NCBI GenBank assembly: GCA_905221605.1
Contig: CAJNDS010002561.1
Location: 186,001 to 250,000, forward strand
Reading direction: 5' to 3'
DNA length: 64,000 bases
From: Symbiodinium natans
Lineage: Eukaryota; Sar; Dinophyceae; Suessiales; Symbiodiniaceae
Below, piece after piece: positions 34,235 through 44,789 of this stretch. The notes under the pieces are model-generated. The model was not told where the DNA came from. It worked only from the letters and a program-made list of their open reading frames with translations, and searched no databases. A program made the position numbers and the translations under genes. Positions within the stretch are counted from its first letter, which is position 1; every line of letters begins with the position of its first letter.

Positions 34235-37200
34235 ACTGAGGCCTGCCAATCTCTCCCATGCGAAGACGTCAGGATATGATTTGCACGGATGTTTGGGACG
34301 CAGTGCGCCTAGTCTGCTTGCGCGGGTGGCCAACGGACTCAGACAGATCATCCACATGGTTCTCTGTGGGGTTTTCTCGGGCAGGCTCATGCAGGCTCTT
34401 CCGGGATACTCTGCGAAATTCTCCGCCAGGTTCTCTGAGGGAGGGCATGCGGAATTCGCTGCGGGATTCTCTGTGCATGACGGCGAGCACTCTAGGTGCT
34501 CTGGTGGGATTCCGGGATTCCTTGGGGGTGGGCCCTCCGAGATACTTCGGGGGATTCCTCGCGGGATTGTCTGGAGGTAGGCAGTCCAGGGACCGTCTGG
34601 GTGTGGGAGTAGCTAGCTGAGTGAGAAAAACTTGAGAACCCCGGAACTACATGCATTTGCTTCAGGGGGTATGGGCGTTGCAGGGTAAAGGGGTGCGTTG
34701 ATTACAACCACGGCACTGAATACTCCTTATGCTTGCCCAGAATCTGAAGGTGGTTCGCGTTGAGCAACTGCTACACCGATCTTGGGCCAAGTTGCAGATG
34801 CTCGTTTTGAGTTCATGTCTGCCAGTACTTGGGGTTGAGGTTGAGGGCTGAGGAATCGAGGTTGTCTGCGTATGAGTATACATCCTCTTGCAGTGTGTGT
34901 TTTCGGGAGAATTTGCGTAACAGTTGGATGATCGACGTAGCTTATTCCTGAATTGAGGGACTTGACTGACTTGACAGAACACGGTCTCAGAACCACGAGG
35001 CAAGTAAGGTGGGGGAGGTTGGATGGGTCTGTACGACTGTTCTAGTTTTGGCCTTTGGCTGCTAGAGTATCATGTCTGTACTCGAGGCGCAAGGCCCAGG
35101 ATTGCCAGTTGTGAGGGAAGGTCCAATTGAAGATGGGCAGGGCATCCTTCTGCAATATAGGGGGGGTTCCGAAGATAGGGGTACGTTTTTGGGCGTTTGC
35201 GTGTCCCTTCAAAGAGGATTCTATTTGGGGTATAAAAGGGGTATCCCTACTGTGGGAAATACCCACATGCGCACCTTGATCAGAGTTCCGATCAGCTTGC
35301 ATCTGCCACGCGCCGGGCGTCTCAAGATCGATCTTAGCCTACGTCAGGGCTATCTATCACTGCGTGTATCCCAGGGACTTCAACTTTCAACCCCATGCAG
35401 ATGGCAGCTTGTCAGTGTTGCAGGTTATAAGTAGTCGATTTGAGGCCGCTTTCTTTCTTGTCGCAGCTTTCATTCATTGTTGGAGGTGACCTGAGCAGAC
35501 CCTGTGGGAAAAGGGTCTGATTAACCCTGGCCCGGCACTGACACGAATCAAGGCTCCAAGCCTTGGACAAAACCATGCACCACCTGGAAGCAATTTTGAA
35601 ACGACCTTCACCGGATTTCTCCTCAATGACCATGGGCTCTGTGTTGCGCATCCACAGGCATGAGCTTGTAGGTCAACCAGGGAGAGTGTTCTCTTAAGGT
35701 TCTTCTTGCGAGCGGATACCCGCAAGGAACTGCACAAGCTAAACTGCTGGGCTTCAAGCGGTTCAAATCCATTGCGCACCTTCTGCGCTCTTACCCCACT
35801 CTGCATACTCTGAGTTCCAAGCTGCTCAGGACCTCTTCCAATGGGAGGCACATTGTGGCAGCTGCTTGGAAGATCGGGGTTGCACACCAACCATTACCCC
35901 ATTTCAGTTTCATGCATGATCTCTGCATAGTTCAGCTTGACGAAAATCTAACGAAGCTCTGCCATAAGGCCGCCCGCAAACGATTCGGAGGAGGGCCCAT
36001 CACAACCATCATGTTGTAGACGATTCTCGCCAATCTGTACAGCTTGTGCCAAAGCCCACGAATTTGGCTAAGCTGTAGAGCTGCTGAGCTGCTCGTCTTT
36101 GTGCACGGCGTACAAAAGTATGCCCTGCTTCTGTCGGTGATCCAGTTGGTCGAGGTCAGAATGTCACATGTCTTCTAAGAAGGCATTCAGTCCCTTGCAG
36201 AGACCACAGGAGCAATCTAGTCCTCGGCACTTGGACAAGCTGCCCATTGGATGATGCACGCATCGGGGCACCGATCTTGAGCATTCCGTTAGCAAGGCTT
36301 AGTTTGCACATCGTGGCTGCTGCACTTTCTGCGCCCACTGCTTAGTTTTAATCTTCGCTGCGATGAATGCTTCTGCAGCAAACCCTGCAGCAGGACCAGC
36401 TATCGGATCCCTTAGCCTACTTTGGCACTTGAAGGAGCGTTGCTCTAACAATGATCAGCTTTGCAAGCTTTGGCTTTCGGCATGGCGTGCTACAAGGGAT
36501 CTGAACATCTCTGCTTGCCGGGAATTTGCACAGGTTTGCTAGCTGAGTTCCTACAGTCGTTCAACCCGCTTCGCTGACCAGAATCACATCCTGCAATTGC
36601 AATCAATTCAGACATGGCTCCAATGGACTGGTTCATGTAAGAACATATCAAAGCAGCTAGCAGCTAGAGTTGACAGCTTCTGGTTGGATGACCAAGGAAA
36701 GCCAGCTTAGCTTGGTGATGCACCTGGATGGCCAGATTATGCCATGGTGTGCCATGCTAACATAATTCGTCCAATTCCCGTATTGGGAAGCTTAGGAGTG
36801 CCAGGGCTCTCTGAGTGAATCGTATCCACTGCTGAGACACAGGATTTCGTCGTTTTCTCTTCGGATTCTTCGGGTCCAGGATCTATGGGTACCATGAGGT
36901 AGTAGGGCGTTGGTTCGTTGGGCAGATGTACCCTGGCATCTCTTGGAGCGAACCGGTGGCGCGTGAGTTCTGTCCTTTGCTGTGTGGTAACCCCAAGGGC
37001 ATGTCCATTTGCGATTTGTAGAGGGAACGTTTCAGAGCAGGTTCTTGCACCCCCCTTCGGGCAGCCCAGGATATGTTCCAGCCAAGGGCAGGTCATGTCA
37101 AATACAGAGACGTGCACGCAGTTTAGTTTTATATTTCGCCGCGCCTTGAAGCCAGAGGCAGCTGACATTGGCTCGGTATCAGGAGTGAGTCCTGGCATGC

Positions 37201-37945
37201 CTTGCAGCCGTGATCAGTTGCAGATCTCTCGATGTATATATGCCGGGAGTTCCCTAGAGCTTGAAACACGAATTGTCTGCACCACACCTTTCGTCAGGGA
37301 TACATTGGGCATTATGCCTTGTTCATAGCATGGACAAGCCCTTGCAAATTTGGCCCGGCCTGCTTGCAACCACACATGTTTCAAGCTTGAACGGTTTTGC
37401 TCTTCAGTTCTTTGCATGGATAGCCATGCACGCTGACTTTGACCCCCGAGACCCTTGGGTCTATTGAAGCTTGAGGAGAGGGGAAGGGAGAGCAGCATCG
37501 GCGTTGCCAGTACAAGACCTGGCAAGCTTCCTCCTCTGCGGAGGGCTGGTACCCCGACAGAGCTCCGCGTAGACATGTGTGTGGATTCTGGGACATGGAA
37601 GGTCAGCGGCACTCTAGGTCCCTAGGTCCCCAAAATTCGGTATCCGGGGCATGAGTCCCGTGGCCTCTGTCGCCCTAAAAAGTGCCTCCTCCAGCTGCCA
37701 GGACTCTGGTGTCACACGCTTGCGGAAGAGAGCGGAAGTGTGAGGAAATATTTGAGCTGCTTAGACGTCTTCGTTGCGCATCTCATGCCTTCGCAAGCGC
37801 AACCGGCAAGCCCCTGCCAGGGTTGCGAGACATCAGAGCATTCCTGTAAGTGCATTTTTAATGTAGGATCCAGCGCCGGCCTCTCGCAACGTGAATTCAT
37901 TGTCTCGTGTTGAACGTTAACTTTGTTGGGTTTTTCAACATGGAA
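34235..37945. other. No firm gene
   Basis: The region 34360-34600 contains loosely repeated ggattctctg-like words in both coding frames. The remainder has short overlapping ORFs without motifs. Nothing supported. Confidence 0.3.
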
Positions 37946-38091
37946 CAGGCAATGATTCCAAGATATTCAAAGCATGCCTTGAACTTCGTTGCGGAAGCAG
38001 TAGACGACGGGCACCTGCGCAGCAACCAATACGACGTCGTGCCTCCATCTGCCAAGAGTGCTTTCGGTGAGAAGTACGGACAGCCGTTGAG
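37946..38091 (+). CDS. Exon of an unrecognised gene
   Basis: An open phase with balanced composition (RYSKHALNFVAEAVDDGH, QYDVVPPSAKSAFGEKYG) is bounded by an AG|G acceptor (ending 37945) and a GT donor near 38092. It looks like a genuine exon. The family is not recognised. It lies between PUF copies 2 and 3 on the same strand. Confidence 0.45.
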
Positions 38092-38756
38092 GTGTGAGAT
38101 TCTGTGAGATCAAGATGTGCCCCAAAGCTGGGCCATGTGTGGGTTCGCGCCACACTGCGAGATCCTAGTTCCGAGTGTTGTGCAGTATGGAAGCAGTTTG
38201 AATCTAAGTGTTTCAAGAGTCTGCCCTTGAGCTTCCACAGAGTGCTTTCTCCTGCGCCCCGGTTCCTTTCGTTTGCCGGGGTACAGATTCTTACTATCCG
38301 ATACTATCGTACGACGTGTCATAGCAACTTGCTCACCAAGTCCCAAAGGCCACCTTTTTTGGGAGTTGTGGGCTTATGGACGGGACCCAGGAGGCCACAG
38401 TGATTCGGATTCGCGATGTTTCTCTGATGCCTTGCGGCCCAAGGCTAGACTCCTAGACTCCTAGGGACAGAAAGCCAGCATCAAAAACGTGTGGCCTGCG
38501 CATTGCATGCTGCGTTGACACCTTTCGATGCTCGTCCTTGTACCAGTGGCCAGTGGCACACATTGCCACGGTGGTTCAAGAGCTTTTGCCGCTTCGCGTT
38601 GGCGCCTGTTCGACGTTCACTTGGAAAGCCAAGTCGGCCAGAAACTTTGTTGTTGAATGTTGTTGATTGCAGGGCCCTTGGGTTGGCCAAGTTCCCTCTG
38701 TCATCCATTCAATTTGACTGCCAATCCAGACCCATGCAGCCAAGGTCTTTGAGTTT

Positions 38757-38936
38757 CAAGAACAGCAGCATGGAGATGACCCAAGGCGGCAGCAGATGCC
38801 GAAAGCGCTTGCCAGACTTGCCTCTGCCTGAGCAGGTTCTTATGCACAGCAGCTTCTCGCTTCCTTCCTTCAGAACCAGATGGGGAACAACGCATCTCTG
38901 CCAATGCAGAGTGCTCCTGAACCACGGCGAGTCGTT
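38757..38936 (+). CDS. Gln/Met-rich exon(s), possibly the N-terminus of PUF copy 3
   Basis: One frame reads QQHGDDPRRQQMPKALARLA, reaches a TGA at about 38831, then resumes as YAQQLLASFLQNQMGNNASL. The composition resembles disordered N-termini of Pumilio proteins. Further exon-like patches follow at about 39241-39310 (HPLEVARAMAVQKAQADPLLE) and 39436-39475 (MYTTDELKLRA). All are on the + strand ahead of PUF copy 3. The in-frame stop needs a small intron, or else the two halves are unrelated. Confidence 0.3.
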
Positions 38937-41474
38937 GGGTATTCTTTGCTTTGCCGCTAGCACGACAGGTGCGCCCAAGAAGAAGTCAAGGCAACACATC
39001 CAAGCTCTGCCGAGAAGAGCTGAACACCTAACGCGCTCCAAGCAGGAAAGTCTTGCAGTCTCGCTGTGAGATGGGATATGGTGAGACCGTGCCCAGGAGC
39101 TGAGCACACATCCCTCGATGCTGCCGCAGGCTTGGCCCACGGCGCCTTGGCATGTGTCAATGTGCATGTCTCCAACCACTTCCCAAGGCCCTTCGTATCC
39201 TTGTCAATTTTTTCATTCGCTCCGACCTGCTTTACTCAGGCACCCCACCCGCTTGAGGTCGCCCGTGCGATGGCTGTCCAGAAAGCCCAGGCAGACCCGC
39301 TTCTAGAAGCTTTATTATGGTCGTATGAGACAAGATGTCATTGCAGAGCTGCTTTGAATTTGGGTCGTGAGGCGTAGAAAAAAATTGCCTACTGTGGCCC
39401 AGTTAGTGTTCCGCATCTTGGGTCAGCCCCGGGCGAGCCATGTACACCACGGACGAACTAAAGCTGAGGGCTTCTTTGCGCCCAGGCAGAGCTCCAGGCC
39501 GCCTTGCGGCCTCCACCAGGCCTTCGCCCTCTTTTATAATTTATATATTATGACATTTATGACAGATTCATGGCCCTCTACCTGACAGCGCAGAGCTGGG
39601 ATGCGCAGCAGAGGGGCCCTGGTGGGATGAAGTCAGCACAGAGCTCGGGCAGGTTTGGAGCACGTGAAGCCATCAGCACCCACTTCGAAGCCTTGCGCTG
39701 TGCCGATGGGCCGCTTCGGTGCAGCACTCAGAGACATTCAAGAGGCCCGTTGTGCCTGAGCCGAGAGTGCATCAGTCGATGTGTTGTGTTACATCGCCGC
39801 AGAGCGACAAGGTAGGGTTTGGCGCCATGCAACATCCTGCTTAGATGGGAAAAGTGCGCGCAATCAGGTGTTAGCCTCACTGCAGATTCACTGCAGATTT
39901 GGGCGAACAGGAAAACAGAGCAACAACAGTCGAGAGCGCAGCTCTTTCTTTGTTTTTGAGTTGTTCGCTTAGGCGGCAGGATCGTTGAACAAATGCTGTC
40001 ACTGGACCAAAATTGTGAAATGCGAGAGACAGCTGTAGAACTGTTGTCTTCTCTCAGCTACAGTGTTCCGCAGTTTTGTAATTTCCTTGGTGGAGCGGGA
40101 CGGCCACAGAATGCGTGCATCCTTTGGGGCGAGAGCTGATTGGAAACAGACTCCAGACTCTTCTCTCGTGCCCGGAGGGGACAGTGTGAGAAAGGAACTT
40201 GGGACAGCCCAAAAAGGGCGCGGGTTTGGAGATGGATGGCGTAGCGTGCCTGTCCTCTAGTACTGTATATTGCAACACTGGGGTTGCGGTGCATTCGCCA
40301 GTGGAGTTCTCGAGTCAGGCGACGGAACTGGAAAAGCGCGGCAGATCTCCAAATCATCGATGTCAACTGCGGCAGAACAAGAAGCTATGATCGAGGAACT
40401 GTCAGACCTGGAGGCCCGCTTCTGCACTGACTGCACTGAGTTACTGAGTTTGAACACAAGAATTAGTTGGATCCCAATGCCAGGAGGTCGATTCCAACTG
40501 TTCCAGTCCAGTGACTGCTACCAGAGTTGAAGCATCTCCAGGCCAGGGGAGTGGTCACTTCCCTTTTATTGCCAGTGGGAGATGGAACTGACATGCTCCT
40601 TTGCCGGAAGATGTCAGGTCCAGGTTCTGTTATCCACCCAGCTATGGCTGTGAGGAGCTTTGACGCTGCGAGCTTGGGCAGCATCGAGGCATTGTTTACG
40701 CCACTTTTGTTTTCCCCATGCGAGCCAGTGCTTGTGGAAGCGAGGGCTCAGGATGGCGCCCATGACTTGAAAGTACTTATAGGAGCATCCTGCCTGCGCA
40801 TTACATGTTTGCTTTTAAAGCTACTCTCGCTGTATCATTCATTTGAACGCGCCGTCGCTTCCGTTCCGTGCAGGAGTTATTTTTTGCAGGGTCGTGCGGA
40901 ATGCGTCCCAACATGTCCCAAGTTCGTCGCGAACTGAACATCGAAGCATTGGACGAATCTCCGGTGGTTGCGGGCCACGAGATTCAGATGCGGTTTCGCA
41001 GATCATACTGAAATCGCCTGCCTCTTGAAGAGAAACCCTCCGGCTGACTTCCTTTATCGGCTAGGTCCAGCGGCTAGGTCCTAGGAGTTGAATTCACGTC
41101 CACGTTCCCGATGCGACGATTCCGGGTCGACCAGCACGGGAGCTGGGAGTTTGCGCGACCTATGCGACCTGCGTAGGGATGCCGCGCAGGACGGGCGACA
41201 GTCGCCCGGATATGCGCAAAGCCCGCCTTCAAAGGTGCCAAAAAAAACCCTTAAAACACTGAGTACATCCAGGAAGCCGAGCGATGCTCGCATGCATTTT
41301 GTACTGTCGTGCTCAAGAAGGAGCCTCCTCAAGCTCGCAGGAAGGGTCTTGGAGAAAGCACGGCTTCCAAGGGGTCGCCGGAACCGCTGAACACCCTCGG
41401 TCGCCGAGGTGAATTAATTAGAGGCTGAGCGCAGACCAACTCCCGACTCCTTGCATGACTTGTGTGAGTTTGTT

Positions 41475-41545
41475 GAAATGCTAGGCTACGTCAGCTGATC
41501 GAGAGCGTGCCTCGTTTGGCCAGGGCCTCGCAGTGGAAGCACAGC
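41475..41545 (+). CDS. Possible repeat 1-2 exon of PUF copy 3
   Basis: The frame reads RLRQLIESVPRLAR. It lines up with SALLPEVPSLA in copy 1 and [11 protein letters not shown] in copy 2 at the matching place in the domain. Short and unsupported by clear splice sites. Confidence 0.3.
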
Positions 41546-41766
41546 GGTGGTATCACACTTCGTAAACTTGTAGCCTCACCGGAAAGCCTTCAGCCTTCAT
41601 TGGGCTTCCCGATCTTGCAAACACCTACCCGCTGCTTATGAGAGTGCTTCTCCTTGAGGCTCGGGACTCGAAAGGAGCTCTTCTTCTTGCGCAGCACGTG
41701 TCCGCGATGGATGCCCAAGGCATGACGGCAAAGCTGAGATGTTTCAGCCGTTGGACGAACGAACCA

Positions 41767-41804
41767 GCATGTGTGTGAGTGTGTGAGTGAGTGAGTGAGT
41801 GTGC

Positions 41805-41835
<31 letters not shown>

Positions 41836-41946
41836 CGTGTGCGTGTGCGTGTGCGTGTGCAGGTGCGGGTGCGGGTGCGCGTGCGCATGCGCGTGCGCGT
41901 GCGCGTGCGCGGGTGTGCGTGTGCGTGTGGGTGTGGGTGTGGCTGT

Positions 41947-41985
<39 letters not shown>

Positions 41986-41996
41986 TGCGTGTGCGT
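41767..41996. repeat. (GT)n / (GTGC)n / (GTGG)n compound microsatellite
   Basis: About 230 bp of alternating purine-pyrimidine sequence: tgtgagtg units, then gtgt, gtgcgt, gcgcgt and tgggtg units, ending in a pure GT run. It lies between upstream exons and the PUF domain of copy 3. Strict alternation of this kind can adopt Z-form DNA (general knowledge). Confidence 0.95.
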
Positions 41997-42473
41997 CCTT
42001 GATTCAGATCGTGAGTTGCCCAAGAGAGTTTGCAATGATCAGATGTGCCGAGAGAGACGAACCTTAGAATGTTGAAACTAATTGATGTCCTCATGTTGTC
42101 CTAGCGGCCCTAGCGGCCTTAGCTCTTAGGGGCACAGGTCTGGGGCTGATGATTGCAGCGTTGCGGCCCCTGGTGGTGGAGCTGGGCTGCGATGCCTCCG
42201 GCACAGGACCGAAGCGGTGTTCGCAGGGCTCTAGTCTTGACGTTAGAGGATGTGTTTTGAAGAGGGTGGGGCGCTCGTAGGAAGAGTCTGAAACTCCTAA
42301 CCCCTGCAGAAGCATAGGTTTGAAATCGTCGCTGCTGGTCGCACTATTTTTACTATTTGAGGGGGTGGGGACATGCCATAGCGTGTGATTGAGACCCCCT
42401 GTTCGGGGGCTGGACACTTTGCTTTGCTGTACTTTGGGCTAAGTATGGCAAAGATGAGAACTGCACATCGCAG

Positions 42474-44789
42474 GAGTGGTGCAGCAACTCTTCACTTCGT
42501 GCAGCGAGCATCCCAGTTTGAGGGCCCAGCTGAGCGAGAGCTTGGGCGGATCTATCCTGAAGATGTCGAAGGACTTCCGACATCCGCTCCCAGCTGTGTC
42601 TGTATGTGTCAGTTCATCGAGTACGCACGTGCGGTTCAATCCCTCAAAAGACCAAAAGACACAAGCCAGCTCGAAGGACAAGCACGGCTGCTTGGTCATC
42701 CAACATGCTTTGGGTATGGCCCCAGTCGAGATGCAAAGCCTTATTGGGCCAGAACTGAGAGGCAAAGTGCCGCCTGGCGAATTTCTTGAATGCTTGGTTC
42801 ACTGTTTAGGGTTGCAGTTTGCAACTGCAAATTTGCGACCGGTACTGTAAGGGTCTGATGGTTCTAGGTTATGTTGCTTTTTGCATGGCAGATGGCTTGC
42901 AAGGAATGGCGTGGCATTTTTTGTGGATCTTGCACCACAGCGACCAAGGTTCTACTGCAGCCGGCACATGCATGGAAACTTCGTCATGCAGAAAATCATT
43001 CAAGTTCTGCCAACATCTGCACTCACTTTCATCTTGGCCGAATTGAAGGACGGGTCCCGCTGCGCAGTTTCCATATGGCGCCTTATAGTTTGTTCCCCCC
43101 CCAGTACCTCTCTCCTTCCCTGAGATTGCCTGAAGGAGACGGTGGTTGCAGCGGCGCTTCACATCTACGCCTGCCGTGTGCTGCAACGGCTGATCGAGCA
43201 CTGCGGACACCGTCCCGAACTCCTGGATCTGCTGCAGGACCTCATGGTTCCAGGTGGGACCACGCTGGGCACAAGCAGCGCTTCCGGGGCCGCTTTCGGA
43301 AGTACACACATGTTCTTCAGGTGAGCAGCTCCAGCGATTGGTGAAGGATCCCTACAGCAGCAACGTTTCAGCCCAAGAGCGACTGGGTGAAGTAGCTCAA
43401 GCTGCTGACTCTAAGCTAGTAAGGTGATTCGGACACTTGTGGTGTGCGGCAACGTGGAGTATACCCGCCTTGCCTCTTGGAAGCTTTCTTGGCCCGCCCA
43501 GATGCGTCAAGCAAGTGCCAAGCATGTGTGTGTGTGTGTCCTTCGTTTGTGCTTGTGCAGCCTGCTTCCAGAGGGATCCGCTCATGTCTCGTCTTAGGTC
43601 ATGAGGCTCTTCAGCGAGGACGTGATGAAGTATTCGCGCAACCGGCACGCGAGCCTGGCGCACATCTTAATGACAAGCGACCTCAGGCTTTGCGCACGCC
43701 ACTTTGCATGTTGAGCCCTCGTTGAACTGCGCCCAACGAGGGGCCCCCAAACAATGACTATACCATGTAAGGCACACTCCAAGATGTCCGCAAAAGGCAC
43801 GCCAAGAGCAGTAGTCAAGACGAGTCCAGGGTCCAAGGACAGTTCTGAAGTTGATGAGGGGATTCTTGCGACACAGAGCGGCGCAAGCCTGGCTTGGGAC
43901 CTGGGCAGGAACACGATGTCGAGCACGGAACGCACGCGTATGTGCGCGTGACCTACGGCGTTCGCGAGGCCGAAAGCATGCTGGATTATGATGACACCAT
44001 GAAAACCCTTAGTTCGCGACCTCCAAGACCTCCATGCATGTTTGGCCACGCCCCGCACGCGGGCGCAACGCGGGCGCCACGCGAGGTCGCGGCAAACAAA
44101 TATCCTTTTAACTCGGGATGTTGGAACCCCGAAGATTTGATGCACTGCTTGAGGAATTTAATCTTGTTTATCGAATCTCGTCTCGGCGTCACCAGTGCGG
44201 GTGGCAAAAGCCGATCTCGGAGTCGTTGGAGCCTGATGGTCTGCATAGGGGGCACCCCCGCCCCCCTCCACACCCCCCTCCACAAAATGGGGCTCAACAT
44301 TAAGCAAGCATTGCCTGGGTTTTGCTGCTTGTCAATTGCGGCCGCCTCGATAAATCGGATGCCAAGGTGCTGGAGAAATGCTTGGAGGTTTCAGCTGGTC
44401 CCAAAGCATGCCAGTTGACCCAGGACAGAACTTCGCAGATTTCTAAGCTGTCAGACCTCAGTTCCAGTTGTGAATGGGCTCCTTGCTTCAACATGCTTCG
44501 TCTCCTACTCCGAAGTTCCGATGCAGGAGCGTGCAGCATTGATGACGGCCTTCTTCTCTCCCTCCACACGAAGCACAAGCCCTCCGCTCCTGCAAATCAT
44601 GCTTGCTGCTTGGCTTGGATTATAAGAGGTTGTGGCAGTAGGTGCCATGTGAAAGCTCCACCAGATGCCACACGCAGCCTTTCCTTTCCGTGAGTCCTTT
44701 CTTAGGACCGCTTTGGAAACTACATCGTTCAGCGCGTCATTGAGACAAGCCATGGTGCGGAGAAGGACGAGGCGAGCGGCGAGACTTAA
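42474..44789 (+). CDS. Pumilio/PUF RNA-binding protein, tandem copy 3
   Basis: The most complete copy. Exons: 42474-42571 (ending GGSILKMSK), 42677-42768 (repeat 3, HGCLVIQ), 42949-43048 (repeat 4, HGNFVMQ), 43136-43253 (repeat 5, YACRVLQ), 43321-43364 (repeat 6, YSSN), 43424-~43470 (VIRTLVVCGN), 43598-43657 (EDVMKYSRNRHASL), 44367-~44405 (repeat 7, VLEKCLEVSAGPK), ~44512-44604 (ERAALM, LLQIML), 44706-44789 (repeat 8, FGNYIVQRVIE, then an acidic tail and TAA at 44787-44789). Introns: GA-AG 42572-42676, GC-AG 42769-42948, GA-AG 43049-43135, GT-AG 43254-43320, GT-AG 43365-43423, GC-AG 43658-44366, GC-AG 44605-44705. The joined frame has no internal stop across repeats 3-8 where the borders are exact. 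It is likely a functional cytoplasmic mRNA regulator. Repeats 1-2 are upstream and unclear. Confidence 0.88.

Noticed and set aside
38491-39069. 192-codon open frame on the + strand
   Set aside because: No motif; a different frame within it has the more exon-like Gln-rich composition.
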